Source: Methanomicrobiales archaeon (GTDB lineage Archaea; Halobacteriota; Methanomicrobia; Methanomicrobiales; Methanospirillaceae). From it: 34,103 bases of DNA. Numbering within the stretch: position 1 is the first letter of the stretch; the number at the start of each line of letters is the position of its first letter. Both the position numbers and the translations under genes were made by a program. The notes beneath the pieces were generated by a model that saw only the letters and a program-made list of their open reading frames with translations, did not search any database and was not told the DNA's origin. Below are positions 16,968-24,340 of this stretch, piece after piece. Location of the stretch: contig JAAEET010000018.1 in assembly GCA_013415565.1 (NCBI GenBank), positions 1 to 34,103 on the forward strand, read 5' to 3'.

Positions 16968-18446
16968 ATGGCACAAGAACCAGATGTTGGAACACGGATT
17001 CTCAAGGCGCTCAGGTTCCAGTCCAAGGGGATGACCATCACCGATCTGTCGAGGAAGACTGGAGTGAGCCGGAATGTCGTTTCCCACTATTTGGATATCC
17101 TGCAGGTTTCCGGCAAGGTCGAGTTGAGGACCATCGGGAGGGCTAAAGTCTACTACCCGGCCCAACGGGTGCCTCTTTCCGCATTCCTCTGCTTTACCAG
17201 GAACCTCATCATCGTGCTTGACGAGTCCCAGAGAATCGTCCAGGTCAATGACCAGTGCCTCAACCTCCTCCGGAGGACAAAGGAAGATCTGGTCGGGAAA
17301 ACCCTCAGGGAAGTGAATCTTTCCGTAATTTCGACCCCGGAAGCGCTAGCGGTCATTGATGGAGTGGAGCAGGAGCAGATTCTCACCGACCTCTCCTACC
17401 TGCGGGACGGGAAGGAGCATGACTTCCAGATGCAGGTGATCCCCACCACCTTCGATGACGGCGAGAAGGGGTGCACCCTCGTACTCGAGGAGATCACCGA
17501 GCGGAAACGCTACCTCCGGAACATGGAGTTCCTGGCCCGGACAGCCATGGAGCTGGTCAACCTGCCGCTCGAGACCGATATCTACCAGTATATCGGCATG
17601 CGGGTCGCTGAACGGGTGCCGGTTTCCCGGATCTTCGTCAATTCCTTTGACGAGGTCAACCGGCAGTATATCATGCGGGCAATTCTCGACCGTGAGTTCC
17701 GGGAGGGGCTGATAGAGATCCTTGGGCGGGATCCTGTCGGCCTGACCTTCCCTTATGATGCTCTCTTCGGGGCCCCGTACCATCAGACGATGACCGAGGT
17801 GGTCAACATCCAGGAGCACGTGTTCCGCCCTGAGTCAGAAAAAGGACCCTTCAGCTTCTACGACATATGCTTCCGGCAGATCCCGGAAGAGCTGTGCGAA
17901 GCGATTCTGGACCGGTTCAACATCGGAAAATTTATCCATGTCGGCCTGACCTGGCAGGACCGGCTCTTCGGCATGGTCGGGATCTTCCTTGCCCCGGGTG
18001 AGGATCTTGAAGACCGGCGGGCAATCGAATCCTTCCTTCGCCAGGCCTCCATCGCCATCGCCCGCCGGCAGACGGAAGATCGCCTTCGCCGGAGCGAACA
18101 GCGGTTCCGCGAGGTCATCAACCTCTCCTCTGCCCCGGCAAGCATCATCGATGCCGAGGGTCGCTACAGTTTCCTCAACCGGGCCTTCACCGACCTGTTT
18201 GGGTTTACGCTCACCGATATTCCTACCGGCCGGGAGTGGTTTGGCAAAGCGTTTCCCGATCCTGTTTACCGCGAGAAGGTTGTCGCTGCCTGGAAGTCGG
18301 ACCTTGCAAAGGCGGGTCCTGGAGAGCTCCGGGTCAGGACCTTCCGGGTCCGGTGTATGAACGGCAATGTGAAGAACATCCGATTCCGCCCGGCCACGTT
18401 GAGCGATGGAAACCAGTACATCACGTATGAAGAGACTGCCGGGTAG
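16968..18446 (+). CDS. One-component regulator: HTH, PAS, GAF, PAS
   Basis: This encodes 492 residues. Residues 6-70 form a winged helix (GMTITDLSRKTGVSRNVVSHYLDIL followed by a wing ending VYYPAQ). A PAS domain (about 75-180) follows, with NLIIVLDESQRIVQVNDQCL and a closing LEEITERKR. Next comes a GAF-like domain (about 185-365) and a second PAS (about 370-488) with APASIIDAEGRYSFLNRAF. No histidine-kinase or response-receiver domain is present, so ligand or redox signals would act directly on DNA binding. The signal is unknown. The ATG at 16968 begins the HTH; longer upstream frames add unrelated sequence. A run of six T at 18451-18456 just after the stop may terminate transcription. Confidence 0.85.
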   Translation: MAQEPDVGTRILKALRFQSKGMTITDLSRKTGVSRNVVSHYLDILQVSGKVELRTIGRAKVYYPAQRVPLSAFLCFTRNLIIVLDESQRIVQVNDQCLNLLRRTKEDLVGKTLREVNLSVISTPEALAVIDGVEQEQILTDLSYLRDGKEHDFQMQVIPTTFDDGEKGCTLVLEEITERKRYLRNMEFLARTAMELVNLPLETDIYQYIGMRVAERVPVSRIFVNSFDEVNRQYIMRAILDREFREGLIEILGRDPVGLTFPYDALFGAPYHQTMTEVVNIQEHVFRPESEKGPFSFYDICFRQIPEELCEAILDRFNIGKFIHVGLTWQDRLFGMVGIFLAPGEDLEDRRAIESFLRQASIAIARRQTEDRLRRSEQRFREVINLSSAPASIIDAEGRYSFLNRAFTDLFGFTLTDIPTGREWFGKAFPDPVYREKVVAAWKSDLAKAGPGELRVRTFRVRCMNGNVKNIRFRPATLSDGNQYITYEETAG

Positions 18447-18509
18447 TACCTTTTTTCCGGGAACAAGGTTCGGGAATGATTTCAAAAAGACCCGGGAGTG
18501 ATTTTCCCA

Positions 18510-18674
18510 TTATTCCTCGTCAAAATAGCCGGAATGAACATAAGAGGAGGCAATCCGGCGGAGTCTCCCCCCGCATTCAGGACAGAAGTGGGGACCGGGA
18601 GGGGGGGCGCAGCAGCTGCAGTGGTTCTTGAGAAAAAATTCTTCGTTGCATTTCGTACAGGCATATCGATCCAT
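18510..18674 (-). CDS. 54-residue zinc-ribbon microprotein
   Basis: A short gene on the minus strand with the pattern YACTKC, then CSCC, then HFCPECGG: three Cys groups spaced as in small zinc ribbons, probably binding one or two zinc ions. A basic stretch (RLRRI) and an acidic end (YFDEE) follow. An in-frame TAA sits four codons before the ATG at 18674, so that ATG is the only good start; there is no clear SD. The Cys pattern would be very unlikely in a non-coding stretch. The partner is unknown; such proteins often join transcription, ribosome or nucleic-acid complexes. It lies between the HTH-PAS regulator and the histone, divergent from the latter. Confidence 0.72.
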   Translation of the reverse strand: MDRYACTKCNEEFFLKNHCSCCAPPPGPHFCPECGGRLRRIASSYVHSGYFDEE

Positions 18675-18798
18675 ACCGTACTGTTATCCCCGATACGGTT
18701 TGAACCTTGCCAGAAATCCTGTCAAAAGCCGATGTCCCGGATCACACCAGCTCCTGAAAAATTTCGTACATTCAACCATTTACATGGCCGATTTAGTG

Positions 18799-18839
18799 AA
18801 AATATATAAATATATCAAAATTATTTTTTATATTGAGGT
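18799..18839 (+). promoter_or_regulatory. Promoter and SD of the histone gene
   Basis: A strong AT block, AAAATATATAAATATAT, spans about 18799-18815 and serves as TATA box. GAGGT at 18835-18839 lies 7 nt before the GTG start at 18847. Confidence 0.65.
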
Positions 18840-18846
18840 AATCAAG

Positions 18847-19053
18847 GTGGCAGATTTACCTATTGCTGCAGTTGTACGAATTGCAAAGAAGAGTGGAGCG
18901 GAGCGTGTCGGCCATGATGGCGCCGAGGCTCTTTTGGCTGAAGCAGAACGCTACATCGCCTACCTCACCAAAGAGGCAACCAAGCTCGCGATGCACGCGG
19001 GACGAAAGACGATCAAGGAAGAAGATGTGTATCTCGCTGCGAGATCTGTTTAA
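18847..19053 (+). CDS. Archaeal histone (HMf/HTz-like)
   Basis: This 68-residue protein is a complete single histone fold of the usual archaeal length: a first helix (LPIAAVVRIAKKSGAERV), a long middle helix (AEALLAEAERYIAYLTKEA) and the closing loop and helix (GRKTIKEEDVYLAARSV). Dimers of such proteins wrap DNA into nucleosome-like fibres. Conserved DNA-contact features such as the RKT of loop 2 are present. The start is GTG, supported by the SD GAGGT; an upstream in-frame TTG frame would add 73 residues without histone likeness. A strong TATA box suggests high expression. There are no charged tails. Confidence 0.95.
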   Translation: MADLPIAAVVRIAKKSGAERVGHDGAEALLAEAERYIAYLTKEATKLAMHAGRKTIKEEDVYLAARSV

Positions 19054-19142
19054 CGTCTCTTCCCAATTCACCCTTTTATTGCCGGAAAACGGGGATGCTC
19101 CCGATTTTCCTTAAAAAAAAGAAGCTGGCCTGCCGGATCTCT

Positions 19143-19394
19143 TCAGATCCACGAGAGGGTCGATCCGGACTCATAGCTCAGGGTCTTGTCAAACCGGTAC
19201 ATCAATCCGCTGACGGTTGACTGGTCCGAAAATACAAGATCCATGGCTTTTTCCGTGATATACCCCTGCCCTGCTCCAGGTGCCCGCTCATGAATGCCCC
19301 GGCAGATCCGATGGCCGGTTTCAATTGTCCAGACCCCTAAGGCGTGCCGGGTAATCCAGGGCGACCGGTCACCTTCCTGATCGAGGAAGGGCAA
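19143..19394 (-). pseudogene. Possible remnant of an exported beta-rich protein (up to 83 residues)
   Basis: An open minus-strand frame ends at 19143 and has protein-like composition in its second half (GYITEKAMDLVFSDQSTV and GLMYRFDKTLSYES), in the style of the exported protein at 21025. Only a TTG is available as start, and an in-frame TAA lies three codons before it, with ISGNVQ readable ahead of the stop. No SD is seen. It may be the 3' end of a decayed gene; a short real gene is not excluded. Confidence 0.35.
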
Positions 19395-19432
19395 TGGTTT
19401 TTACTGCACGTTACCGGAGATCTGCACGCGGG

Positions 19433-20665
19433 TTATTGCGGGATATTCCCTGTGTTTCCTTCAAGGAAGAAAAGACCCTGAATTCCTTCGAGGGGTCGTA
19501 TATGCCCTGCCCTTTCGGGGGGTGTCGTGGAAATGGTAATATGCCTGACATCGTAAATTCCGGGTTCTTCATCAACGGAGATCCGGATGTCAAATGTTCT
19601 CGTCTCATTGGCAACATATTGGTACTGAACGACATCCCATCCGAACCAGACATTTTTTTCCGGCGCTACCGGTCTGCCGTTCTCGTAGATTCCCAGGGTT
19701 GCATCCCGGCGAAGCTCCGGCAGGAAGCTGAACCGGTGAACCCCGGTCGCGGAAATCCGGACGATAAACATACCGGGGGTAACCCGTGCTTTCATCCATG
19801 GATCTCCCTCCAGTGTGAGATCGGTGAAAAATTGAAACGTTGCATTTGAAATGGTCAGGCTCATGCCATCGATGTACACCTCATCGGGAGAAGGACGCTC
19901 CGGCGTCGCCCTGATATCGAGGTTGGTCACCTCGCCGGCCCTGAACGGGCAGGCTGACTGCCATGGGCCGCCGGTGGAGACTTCCCATACTTCCGCCCGC
20001 ACACCGTCGACGTAGAATGCAAGGGGAGTGCCGTTTTCGATGCATCCCTGCACTACAAGGTCACGATCGGTGCCGTTTGCCGAGCCATAGGAGCCATCCG
20101 CCCGGGAAGCCGCGGGATTTTCTGCGGTGTCCGAACGGGCGCCGGGGCATACCGCCAGGATGGTTGTGTTTTCAGGACAGGGTTCACCATCGATGGTCAC
20201 ATTCCCGTAGAATGCGTGCGAGAACTGCGGTGAACTGTCCGGCTCGATGGTGATCGTGACCGTGGCGATATTGGAATCCCATGTTCCGGCATGAGCTCCG
20301 AACCTGAACGAGTCCATTCCGGTGTAGTTTTCATGAGGGGTATATACAACCGTATTTCCGGTGATGATTCCCAGTGTGCCGTTCGAAGGATCTGACCTGA
20401 TCCTGTAGGTCATCGCAGCGCCATTGGGATCGGCTGCCTGAAGAGGAATTTCCACCAGGGTGTTTTCGGCAATCGTCAGGTTACTGTCGTACGCGACGGG
20501 AGCATTGCATCGGTCGTAACATGCCCGGGCTTCGGAAACCGAGGAAAAATCGCTCCAGTCAAAATCTTCGCATGAGCATGTGCACCCTTCGGATGCAGAT
20601 GACGGAAGTACCAGAATCGATATCGTAATCAGGCCGATGAGCAGATGTCTCCAATCTTCCGTCAT
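19433..20665 (-). CDS. Exported Ig/cadherin-like domain protein
   Basis: This encodes 410 residues. The ATG at 20665 starts a signal peptide (HLLIGLITISILVLPSSASEG). The mature N-terminus is Cys-rich (CTCSCED, then CYDRC). Residues about 55-140 form an Ig/cadherin-like tandem-repeat domain, recognisable from LTIAENTLVEIPLQAADPNG, then VVYTPHENYTGMDSF and ATVTITI. The rest is beta-rich with a fold reminiscent of carboxypeptidase-regulatory-like strands (FYGNVTIDGEPC, VTNLDIRA). There is no C-terminal membrane anchor, so it is probably secreted or held at the surface by other means. A TATA-like TAATTTTTATA (20695-20705) lies about 35 bp upstream. Function unknown. Confidence 0.75.
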   Translation of the reverse strand: MTEDWRHLLIGLITISILVLPSSASEGCTCSCEDFDWSDFSSVSEARACYDRCNAPVAYDSNLTIAENTLVEIPLQAADPNGAAMTYRIRSDPSNGTLGIITGNTVVYTPHENYTGMDSFRFGAHAGTWDSNIATVTITIEPDSSPQFSHAFYGNVTIDGEPCPENTTILAVCPGARSDTAENPAASRADGSYGSANGTDRDLVVQGCIENGTPLAFYVDGVRAEVWEVSTGGPWQSACPFRAGEVTNLDIRATPERPSPDEVYIDGMSLTISNATFQFFTDLTLEGDPWMKARVTPGMFIVRISATGVHRFSFLPELRRDATLGIYENGRPVAPEKNVWFGWDVVQYQYVANETRTFDIRISVDEEPGIYDVRHITISTTPPERAGHIRPLEGIQGLFFLEGNTGNIPQ

Positions 20666-20990
20666 GGATACCGTTGCGACGTGAACAGTTCTCCTATAAA
20701 AATTATGAGGATGACCGGAATTCAACAATCAACCGGGAAAGGTTATATTCGCACTGGACCGGCGGTTCGTTTTTTCTCAAGGCAATCGGCACAGCATGTG
20801 CTCCCCGGGTGCATTGCAGGTCCCCGCGGGTAGAAAAGCAGGTTACATCCGGCTTCCTGACCGCTACCGTCAATGCGGGAGTCAAGCGAAAATATGGTGA
20901 TTTATCGGTTGCGTGAGTCTGACCTCATCCCCGGAAAAAAGATTGTCCGTCCTTTCGGTGATGAATGAATTGGTGGCGGAGAAATAATAA
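20666..20990. other. Gap with promoter of the Ig-like gene, otherwise no gene seen
   Basis: Apart from the TATA-like element at 20695-20705 (minus strand), I see no supported gene, RNA or repeat. Short open frames on both strands have shadow-like composition and no start signals. Confidence 0.55.
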
Positions 20991-21010
20991 AAAAACGGGG
21001 AATTTCCCCG
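20990..21010 (-). terminator. Hairpin plus T tract after the exported protein gene
   Basis: On the minus strand CGGGGAA and TTCCCCG (within 20996-21010) make a perfect palindrome, followed at once by a run of T and TATT. It lies 15 nt after the stop codon and looks like a bacterial intrinsic terminator. Confidence 0.75.
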
Positions 21011-21024
21011 GGATTCTGTTTTTC

Positions 21025-21903
21025 CTATGATATCACATCAACCGGGATTGGCCCGCCATCCCCGCCGGGGCTGGTCAGGACCGAATCGTAGTGCATGAGT
21101 TTCACGAAGTTCGTAATTGCACCGTCAGCGGTGGTCTCTTCGAAGAACTCAATCCTCTCCATGAGCGGGTCAAGACTGGTAAAGAGAACCCTGTCCTCTG
21201 AAATCCAGTCACCCCTGCCTTCCTGGATCAGGACTTCCATATAGGCAGATGCCAGCCCGACGGAGGGCACATCACTGATGATCTCGGTGACGCGGATGTC
21301 ATGGTTCAGCTCGACCGGGTGGTCGCCGGACGGCATGACGAAGCGATCGGTGGTGGTGGTCCGGACGTTGGCGATGGTCATGTCGATGGTGCTGCCTGCC
21401 TCTGCGCGGTTGCAGTACGCAGGGAAGAATTCTCCATTCGTACTGGCAAACGGACAGATCACCAGGTCTTCCGTGAAGTACGGACTCGCGGCTCCATCGA
21501 CCATGATGTTGTCGCTCGAAACGACATAGCCGCTGCCGCCGGCAAAGGAAATCTGCTTGGTGGCCTCGATATTCCACTGGCCGCTGATCTGGCCGGAGGT
21601 CTCGATATCGAGCTCTTTGTCGTACATCATGAGACCGACGCCGTGGGTCTGGGTGTCCTCGGTATAGGTCGATTCATAGATGGTTGCTTCGAACAGGCCG
21701 AGCGGCGGAATTTCCGGCAATCCCTCCCAGTCGTCCGTAATTCTCCACTGGAGCTCGGAAGCAGAGGCGAAGTTGCCGAACAGGTTCACCGAGGTCGACG
21801 TGACGATCCCCTGCGTCTCCGGCACGGGGGGGATGCCATGATCCGCCATGGCATACCCGGTCATGAGTATGGCTGCAATGATCACGAGTATGAGTTTTTT
21901 CAT
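21025..21903 (-). CDS. Exported beta-rich protein of unknown function
   Basis: A 292-residue protein. The ATG at 21903 is chosen because AGGAGG (21910-21915) lies 6 nt upstream. Residues 1-21 are a signal peptide (KKLILVIIAAILMTGYAMA). The mature part is rich in Thr, Ser, Gly and short strands, with no Lys-rich or catalytic motif that I recognise and only two Cys. The C-terminus ends GGPIPVDVIS without anchor. A paralogous 3' remnant lies just upstream, at 22071-22158. Expression control is suggested by a TATA box (21969-21976), a perfect 17-bp palindrome (21926-21942), a good SD and a strong terminator, so this is a complete single-gene unit. Confidence 0.75.
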   Translation of the reverse strand: MKKLILVIIAAILMTGYAMADHGIPPVPETQGIVTSTSVNLFGNFASASELQWRITDDWEGLPEIPPLGLFEATIYESTYTEDTQTHGVGLMMYDKELDIETSGQISGQWNIEATKQISFAGGSGYVVSSDNIMVDGAASPYFTEDLVICPFASTNGEFFPAYCNRAEAGSTIDMTIANVRTTTTDRFVMPSGDHPVELNHDIRVTEIISDVPSVGLASAYMEVLIQEGRGDWISEDRVLFTSLDPLMERIEFFEETTADGAITNFVKLMHYDSVLTSPGGDGGPIPVDVIS

Positions 21904-21909
21904 CACATT

Positions 21910-21976
21910 CCTCCTGGATGTCTGATGCTGATACTATCAGCACCACACCAAAACATCCAGATTCTCGGTATTTATT
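21910..21976 (-). promoter_or_regulatory. TATA box, 17-bp palindrome and SD of the exported protein gene
   Basis: AATAAATA (21969-21976) is the TATA box, predicting transcription start near 21946. TGCTGATACTATCAGCA (21926-21942, minus strand TGCTGATAGTATCAGCA) is a perfect 8-1-8 palindrome close to that start. AGGAGG (21910-21915) is the SD. The palindrome may be an operator or a 5'-terminal mRNA hairpin. Confidence 0.65.
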
Positions 21977-22070
21977 CCTATCTCCAGGGGGGGAGGACAG
22001 TCACGCGCCGTAAAGTCTCGAAAATAAAGGGGAGCCAGGGGCCGGTTCCGGTCCATGGTTTTTACCGTGA

Positions 22071-22158
22071 TTAGTCAGGAACGGGCGTCGTGCCTTCGCT
22101 TCCTCCCGTGAGCACGGACTCATAGTGCATCAGCTTCTCGAAGAGCGTGATTGCTCCG
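22071..22158 (-). pseudogene. 3' remnant of a paralogue of the exported protein at 21025
   Basis: Read on the minus strand, this piece encodes GAITLFEKLMHYESVLT and a short tail ending in TAA (22071-22073). The intact neighbour has GAITNFVKLMHYDSVLT at its own C-terminus: 14 of 17 residues agree. Nothing homologous continues upstream of about 22158, where an unrelated plus-strand fragment begins. A tandem duplicate that lost its 5' part is the simplest explanation. Confidence 0.7.
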
Positions 22159-22316
22159 GTGAGCTACCTCTGGAGCCGGACCGTGCAGGGCAAGGTCGTT
22201 TACCTCTACTCTCTCCGGAAGGACGGGAAGGGCTGGTACTAGGTAAAGCAGAAGCCGAAGGACGCGGAGAAGGGCCAGAGCGCGGGCGACTACCTCAAAA
22301 AATACCTCTCAAAGAA
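22159..22316 (+). pseudogene. Gene fragment with in-frame stop codon, unrecognised
   Basis: The frame from 22159 reads SYLWSRTVQGKVVYLYSLRK and on to GKGWY, then a TAG at 22240-22242 where a coding codon would be expected, and continues as VKQKPKDAEKGQSAGDYLKK. Composition is strongly protein-like on both sides of the stop. I do not recognise the family. It abuts remnants on both sides. Confidence 0.55.
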
Positions 22317-22658
22317 CCTGCAATATTCCTGGTACAGGATACCCTTCACCTCGACCAGATCGGCAGGACCTTTGATACTGTCATCGACTCCGGCTTCTTC
22401 CATACCCTTTCCGATCCCGATCGCCCACGGTTCGTCCGGAACCTGTCGGTTGTCCTGAAACCGGGCGGGACCTATTTCATGCTCGCCTTCAGCGATCTTG
22501 AGCCTGCGGGATACGGCCCCCGCAGGATCGCGAAACGGGAGATCATGGATGCCTTTTCAGACGGGTGGAGAATCAATTGGATCCGGGCCGCGGTCTTTGA
22601 GAGCCACCCAAGGACGGAAGGGTCCCATGCATGGCTGTCGTCGATCATAAAGGTCTGA
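22317..22658 (+). pseudogene. Class I SAM-dependent methyltransferase, N-terminal half missing
   Basis: About 113 residues remain. They read FDTVIDSGFFHTL, then a helix (DRPRFVRNLSVVLKPGG), TYFMLAFSD, and a C-terminal stretch with REIMDAFSDGWRINWIR. These match the second half of thiopurine/TehB-like class I methyltransferases. The Gly-rich SAM-binding motif I and the first strands are absent, and the frame upstream belongs to another fragment. A start codon for this piece is not evident. It should be inactive as a methyltransferase unless the missing half is supplied elsewhere. Confidence 0.72.
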
Positions 22659-22715
22659 CTATCCTGGAGTCCCATCCACCCGTGACCCTGTCCCGGTACT
22701 GCCCGACCTGCCTGC

Positions 22716-23984
22716 TCACAATTTTCCACCTACCGGGGGTTTCATCAAGATGAATGCAATGATGAAGCCTGCGATGGCAAGGAAAAACACCCAGGGAAAC
22801 ACCCCGAGGTAGTTCCCTGTTGTCGTCCTGATGAACCCGGCAAGCTGCGGGCCGGCAATCGCACCCGCACCGAATGCGAGGAAGACCACCCCGTAACATC
22901 GCGGATAATCCCCAGTCCCGAAATAACTCGCCGTGGCAGTCGGCGCGACAGCGAGCCAGCCGCCGAGGCATCCCCAGAGTACTGCAAAGGCAATAATATA
23001 CACTCCGGCTACCGGCACCTGCCACATCGCCACTGAGGCCAGGGCGATCAGGACAAACGATATCATTGCCGTGTTACCCGGGTTGAGCCGGTCGGTGAGA
23101 ACCCCGAGAACCAGCCTTCCTCCCCCGTTAAAGACAGCAAAGAATCCGACAAGGACGGTCGCAAGGCCGGCCTCGATCCCCACTACTTCCGTTCCGACCG
23201 GCTTTGAGATGGAGACTGCCATCAGCCCCGCGATACACGCGATGAAGTAACACATCCAGAGACCATAGAACGCAGGGGTCCTGACCATCTCTCGTCTGTT
23301 GCACTCGCAGGTGACCTGCTCCCGCTCTCCCGCTGGGTTCCATCCTGCAGGTTTCCAGCCCGCCGGCGGGAAAGTAAACGGGAGTGCCAGGGGAACGGTG
23401 ATGATGATAATCCCGATCCCGAAGATACGGAATGTGTTCATGACGCCATAGGCGGCAATGAAGTACCCGGCTAGATTTGCGGTGATAAAAGCCGAGAAAC
23501 CGACTCCGAACACGGTCAGTCCGATGGCAAGGCCCCTCCGGTCAGGGAACCAACGGGCTGCCACCGCGACCGTTGCACCGTAGGCGATCCCGATGCCGAT
23601 GCCACCAATCACCCCGTACATGACAGAAAGCATGGTGGTGGATGAGACCGTTGACGCGAGGAGCCAGCCGAGGCCGGTCAGGATACACCCGGCGATGGTG
23701 GTCTTCCGTGGTCCGTGGATCTCGACATACTTTCCCGTCAGGGCCATGGTGACCGCGAAGACGGCAAGGATTACCGAATAGGGCAGAAGCACGTCATTTG
23801 CAGTAACCGTCTGATGGAGATCAACTGAAAAATACGTGGTGAGCGGATCGACGAACACGCTCCAGGAGTAGACACTCCCGAGGCAGAGGTTGATTATCAG
23901 GCCTACGGTAACGAGCGCCCACCTCCCCTTCTCGAGGGGCATTCCCAACAGCGAAGATACTTCGCCGGCCTGATTATGGTGCAT
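22716..23984 (-). CDS. MFS transporter, oxalate/formate-antiporter (OFA) type
   Basis: This 422-residue protein has twelve likely helices. The first (VGLIINLCLGSVYSWSVF) and the helix 2-3 region (YVEIHGPRKTTIAGCIL) are typical of the OFA subfamily, as is GIGIGIAYGATVAVAARWFPDRRGLA in part. The central loop contains a short Pro-Ala-Gly-Trp repeat (PAGWKPAGWNPAGE) and a Cys-containing polar stretch. In a methanogen such a carrier may move formate, oxalate, lactate or another small organic acid; the substrate is inferred only. The ATG at 23984 has no SD. A CATAG/CTATG inverted repeat lies about 30 bp upstream. Confidence 0.82.
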   Translation of the reverse strand: MHHNQAGEVSSLLGMPLEKGRWALVTVGLIINLCLGSVYSWSVFVDPLTTYFSVDLHQTVTANDVLLPYSVILAVFAVTMALTGKYVEIHGPRKTTIAGCILTGLGWLLASTVSSTTMLSVMYGVIGGIGIGIAYGATVAVAARWFPDRRGLAIGLTVFGVGFSAFITANLAGYFIAAYGVMNTFRIFGIGIIIITVPLALPFTFPPAGWKPAGWNPAGEREQVTCECNRREMVRTPAFYGLWMCYFIACIAGLMAVSISKPVGTEVVGIEAGLATVLVGFFAVFNGGGRLVLGVLTDRLNPGNTAMISFVLIALASVAMWQVPVAGVYIIAFAVLWGCLGGWLAVAPTATASYFGTGDYPRCYGVVFLAFGAGAIAGPQLAGFIRTTTGNYLGVFPWVFFLAIAGFIIAFILMKPPVGGKL

Positions 23985-24012
23985 GAAGCCGCATTCGTGA
24001 GGATGAAATTCT

Positions 24013-24027
24013 CATAGTGTACCTATG
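24013..24027. repeat. Short inverted repeat upstream of the MFS gene
   Basis: CATAG (24013-24017) and CTATG (24023-24027) are perfect complements around TGTAC, about 30 bp before the MFS start. This could be an operator; the arms are short enough for chance. Confidence 0.35.
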
Positions 24028-24200
24028 CGACTGAAAGAAAAATGATTTGGAAATACTTCAGATGAGAGGTCGGATCATTGTCGGGAGCTCCGGTGTCGCA
24101 TCAGGAAGAGCATTAAATTACCGATCACTGACCGTGGCGGGCGGGAATGAGCAGTTGCCGGACTCCTGCAAAAAAAATAAATTATCGGACATGAGTTAAT

Positions 24201-24269
24201 CATGAAATGGGAAAAATGGTTACGTTTGGTCACATGAGGGGTCGTGATACCGCCAATTCCCATTTCATG
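24201..24269. repeat. Perfect 13-bp inverted repeat with 43-bp spacer
   Basis: CATGAAATGGGAA (24201-24213) and TTCCCATTTCATG (24257-24269) are exact complements. The spacer also holds a weaker GGTTACG / CGTGATACC pairing. This could be a structured RNA, a binding site or a small degraded mobile repeat. No other copy was noticed in the window. Confidence 0.6.
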
Positions 24270-24310
24270 GAGCCACCTTGATCGATGGTCAGAATTCAAT
24301 TTATTTTCTA

Positions 24311-24320
24311 GTTTAAATAT
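24311..24320 (+). promoter_or_regulatory. TATA box of the mini transcription unit
   Basis: GTTTAAATAT is centred about 25 bp before the ATG at 24341, the spacing expected for a leaderless archaeal mRNA. Confidence 0.55.
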
Positions 24321-24340
24321 TTTTCTGTGAATTTTGATTG

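Larger units (their letters stand above)
23985..24310. other. AT-rich gap upstream of the MFS gene
   Basis: No gene is supported here. The stretch holds the inverted repeats listed separately and becomes clearly more AT-rich than its surroundings from about 24160 on. Confidence 0.5.
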
